DNA of 10,204 nt, taken from the NCBI GenBank assembly GCA_002311925.1, contig DCAK01000074.1, positions 22,713 through 32,916 on the forward strand. The letters run 5' to 3'. Below are positions 9,229 through 10,204 of this stretch, one piece after another. Numbering within the stretch: the stretch's first letter is position 1; every line of letters starts with the position of its first letter. The position numbers and the translations under genes are program-made. Below the pieces are notes generated by a model. It was not told where the DNA came from, ran no database searches, and worked only from the letters and a program-made list of their open reading frames with translations. The stretch comes from Planctomycetes bacterium UBA1135 (GTDB taxonomy: Bacteria; Planctomycetota; UBA1135).

Positions 9229-10190
9229 CAAAGAGAGGCTGTCTGTTTTTCCGCCTTCTTCAGGCCGAGGTCGCTGGCCTTGGATTCCTTGCCGAGAGCC
9301 CTCTTCTTGGCGATGGCCACTCGATCGATATCCTTGCGGATCTTGGCCAGTTTGTGGGATTTCGGACCCCTCTTTTCGATTTCAGATTCGAACTGCTCGA
9401 GCAAGCGGTCCTCTCGAGCGTCGAGGGTGTCGTATTCATCCAGAAGACGCTGAATATCCCGCAAGGATTTCTTCGCGTCCTTGAGGTATTCCTCTTCGAG
9501 GAGGGCGAACATGCCGTCCCACAGCTCGGTGCGGGATTGCTCCCCGGTGAGAGGGGTCAGCAGATTCCCGTCTGAGCTGGCCAGGAACAGGTGAGGAGGA
9601 TGGTCCTCCGCGAAGGTGTTCCTGAAAGGATGGTCTTCTTCGAGGACATGGGCGGGGAGCTTCACGCAGTGGAACCACCGGGCCATGAGGAAGGTCTTCT
9701 CGTTGTCATCCGTCCGGCTCAGGAGAGCGTCGTCGGTTCCGGTGCAGGAATTGCATTCCCGGAGAGCCAGGATGGGACGAAGGTCTTCCTTGGCGATGTA
9801 GGCGAAGGCGTCGGCCCGCGGCAGGGCCCGTAACACAACCGAGGAGCCGGTTCCGCCGGTTTGACCTTCAACTCCTTCAGGTTTCCAAACGGGGTAATCC
9901 CAGACCATCTTGAGCCGCATCTTGCTGGTCTTCATGCGGACCACTTTGAAGGGGACGCCACTCGGTGCGGAGGCTACCGGCATAGAGGGCCCGACGGGGG
10001 CAGTTGGAGTGGCCGTGGCACCTCCTCCTGAGGCCGGCCTAGCGGGAGCGGGAGCGGGGCTTGCACCGGCTGTGTCACCAGGACCCTGGTAACTATTTGC
10101 CGGACATCATTGAGGGGCCGCGCCAGCCGGGCTTCCTGCGAGGAAGAAGGCCGCGGCTGTGAGAGTAAGAGTCGGGAGAAGTCGAATCAT
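9228..10190 (-). CDS. Candidate secreted selenoprotein: thioredoxin-like protein with in-frame TGA (Sec28) after the signal peptide
   Basis: 320 residues if TGA at 10107-10109 is read as selenocysteine. ATG 10190 has a strong SD (AGAGGA, 6 nt spacing). Residues 1-25 are a signal peptide (MIRLLPTLTLTAAAFFLAGS then PAGAA). PQ-Sec28-Cys29-PANSYQGPG follows, then an Ala/Pro/Gly-rich linker (about 38-80). The body resembles a thioredoxin fold: LRPILALRECNSC with CNSC at 146-149, and HPPHLFLASSDGN with a cis-Pro-like PP at 198-199. Residues 229-309 are a charged helical, probably coiled-coil tail. The frame is unbroken and protein-like on both sides of the TGA, and a SECIS-like hairpin begins 3 nt after it. 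TGA is a normal stop elsewhere here, so a general code change is excluded. Alternatives are a nonsense mutation or a base error; an internal start at ATG 9983 has no SD and would lose the signal peptide. First of three coupled exported genes. Confidence 0.65.
10041..10058 (-). repeat. Three tandem hexamers in the Ala/Pro linker
   Basis: Three copies of AGCGGG on the plus strand (CCCGCT on the coding strand) encode a Pro-Ala repeat in the linker of the selenoprotein candidate. This is a small slippage-prone tract that keeps the frame when a unit is gained or lost. Confidence 0.7.
10066..10103 (-). promoter_or_regulatory. Candidate bacterial SECIS element
   Basis: The stem-loop begins 3 nt after the in-frame TGA. 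The outer stem is CCGGC (10103-10099) with GCCGG (10070-10066). An internal loop of AAAUA opposite ACA follows. The inner 8-bp stem is GUUACCAG (10093-10086) with CUGGUGAC (10081-10074), containing one U-G pair. The apical tetraloop is GGUC (10085-10082). In E. coli fdhF the SelB-binding loop also presents GGUC, with its G and U contacting SelB. The apical GU lies 22-23 nt after the TGA, within the known bacterial range. No bulged U is evident. Confidence 0.6.
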
Positions 10191-10196
10191 GTTTTT

Positions 10197-10202
10197 TCCT
10201 CT
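10197..10202 (-). promoter_or_regulatory. Shine-Dalgarno site of the selenoprotein candidate
   Basis: AGAGGA, 6 nt before ATG 10190. It is one of only two convincing SDs in the window (the other is before apt) and fixes the start upstream of the in-frame TGA. Confidence 0.75.
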
Positions 10203-10204
10203 GT

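Noticed and set aside
8140..9453. 437-residue plus-strand open frame
   Set aside because: Antisense to the gluzincin-like gene, which has a signal peptide and coupled neighbours.
9228..9983. Selenoprotein candidate starting at ATG 9983 instead
   Set aside because: No SD, starts inside the Ala/Pro linker, and leaves the well-formed SD plus signal peptide at 10190 with no gene. It remains the fallback if the TGA is a true nonsense codon.
10107..10109. TGA read as tryptophan (alternative genetic code)
   Set aside because: TGA ends argS, the HD gene, the Nudix gene, the PyrK-like gene and all three coupled right-hand genes at sensible places, so it is a normal stop in this genome.
10093..10112. 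Reinitiation at the ATGATG overlapping the TGA
   Set aside because: That frame meets TAG after four codons, so it cannot produce the downstream protein.

Overview
The window is about 10.2 kb of GC-rich (roughly 60%), densely packed bacterial chromosome. The probable source is a marine-type Planctomycetota or a relative. This is an inference from the secreted C-type-lectin protein, whose C-terminal domain resembles those of planctomycete surface proteins, from the near absence of Shine-Dalgarno sites, and from the FliA/WhiG-type sigma factor. TGA is an ordinary stop here: five genes end in it, several in ATGA, GTGA or TGATG overlaps.

Left block, minus strand, 4027 to 1: Nudix hydrolase (Ap4A-hydrolase-like) -> HD-domain phosphohydrolase -> argS -> apt -> FliA/WhiG-type sigma factor (cut by the window edge). 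Start and stop codons overlap at every junction from Nudix to apt, so this is a tight nucleotide and tRNA-charging operon. The sigma gene appears to have its own promoter, whose -10 box contains the apt stop codon.

Middle block, plus strand, 4068 to 5550: a PyrK-like ferredoxin-reductase/[2Fe-2S] flavoprotein diverges from the Nudix gene across 40 bp. It is followed by a QueD/6-pyruvoyl-tetrahydropterin-synthase homologue that lacks the usual catalytic Cys and His, then by tRNA-Pro(GGG). Four starts (sigma, Nudix, PyrK-like, QueD-like) have a TAGAAT/TAGGAT box 6-10 nt before the ATG, which suggests leaderless transcripts.

Right block, minus strand, 10190 to 5558: four exported proteins. The first is a thioredoxin-fold protein (CNSC motif) whose reading frame is interrupted, just after the signal peptide, by an in-frame TGA. 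A strong SD and a signal peptide lie upstream, and more than 290 codons of the same frame lie downstream. A two-part stem-loop with a GGUC apical tetraloop begins 3 nt after the TGA, which fits a bacterial SECIS element. I therefore read the gene as a candidate, apparently undescribed secreted selenoprotein with a vicinal Sec-Cys pair (U28-C29). It is translationally coupled to a secreted protein resembling a gluzincin metalloprotease with a degenerate zinc motif, which is coupled in turn to a GSDH-family (glucose/sorbosone dehydrogenase-like) beta-propeller. A modular lectin protein follows 36 bp later. Together they suggest an extracytoplasmic redox and carbohydrate-handling cluster. No stretch longer than 300 bp lacks a gene.
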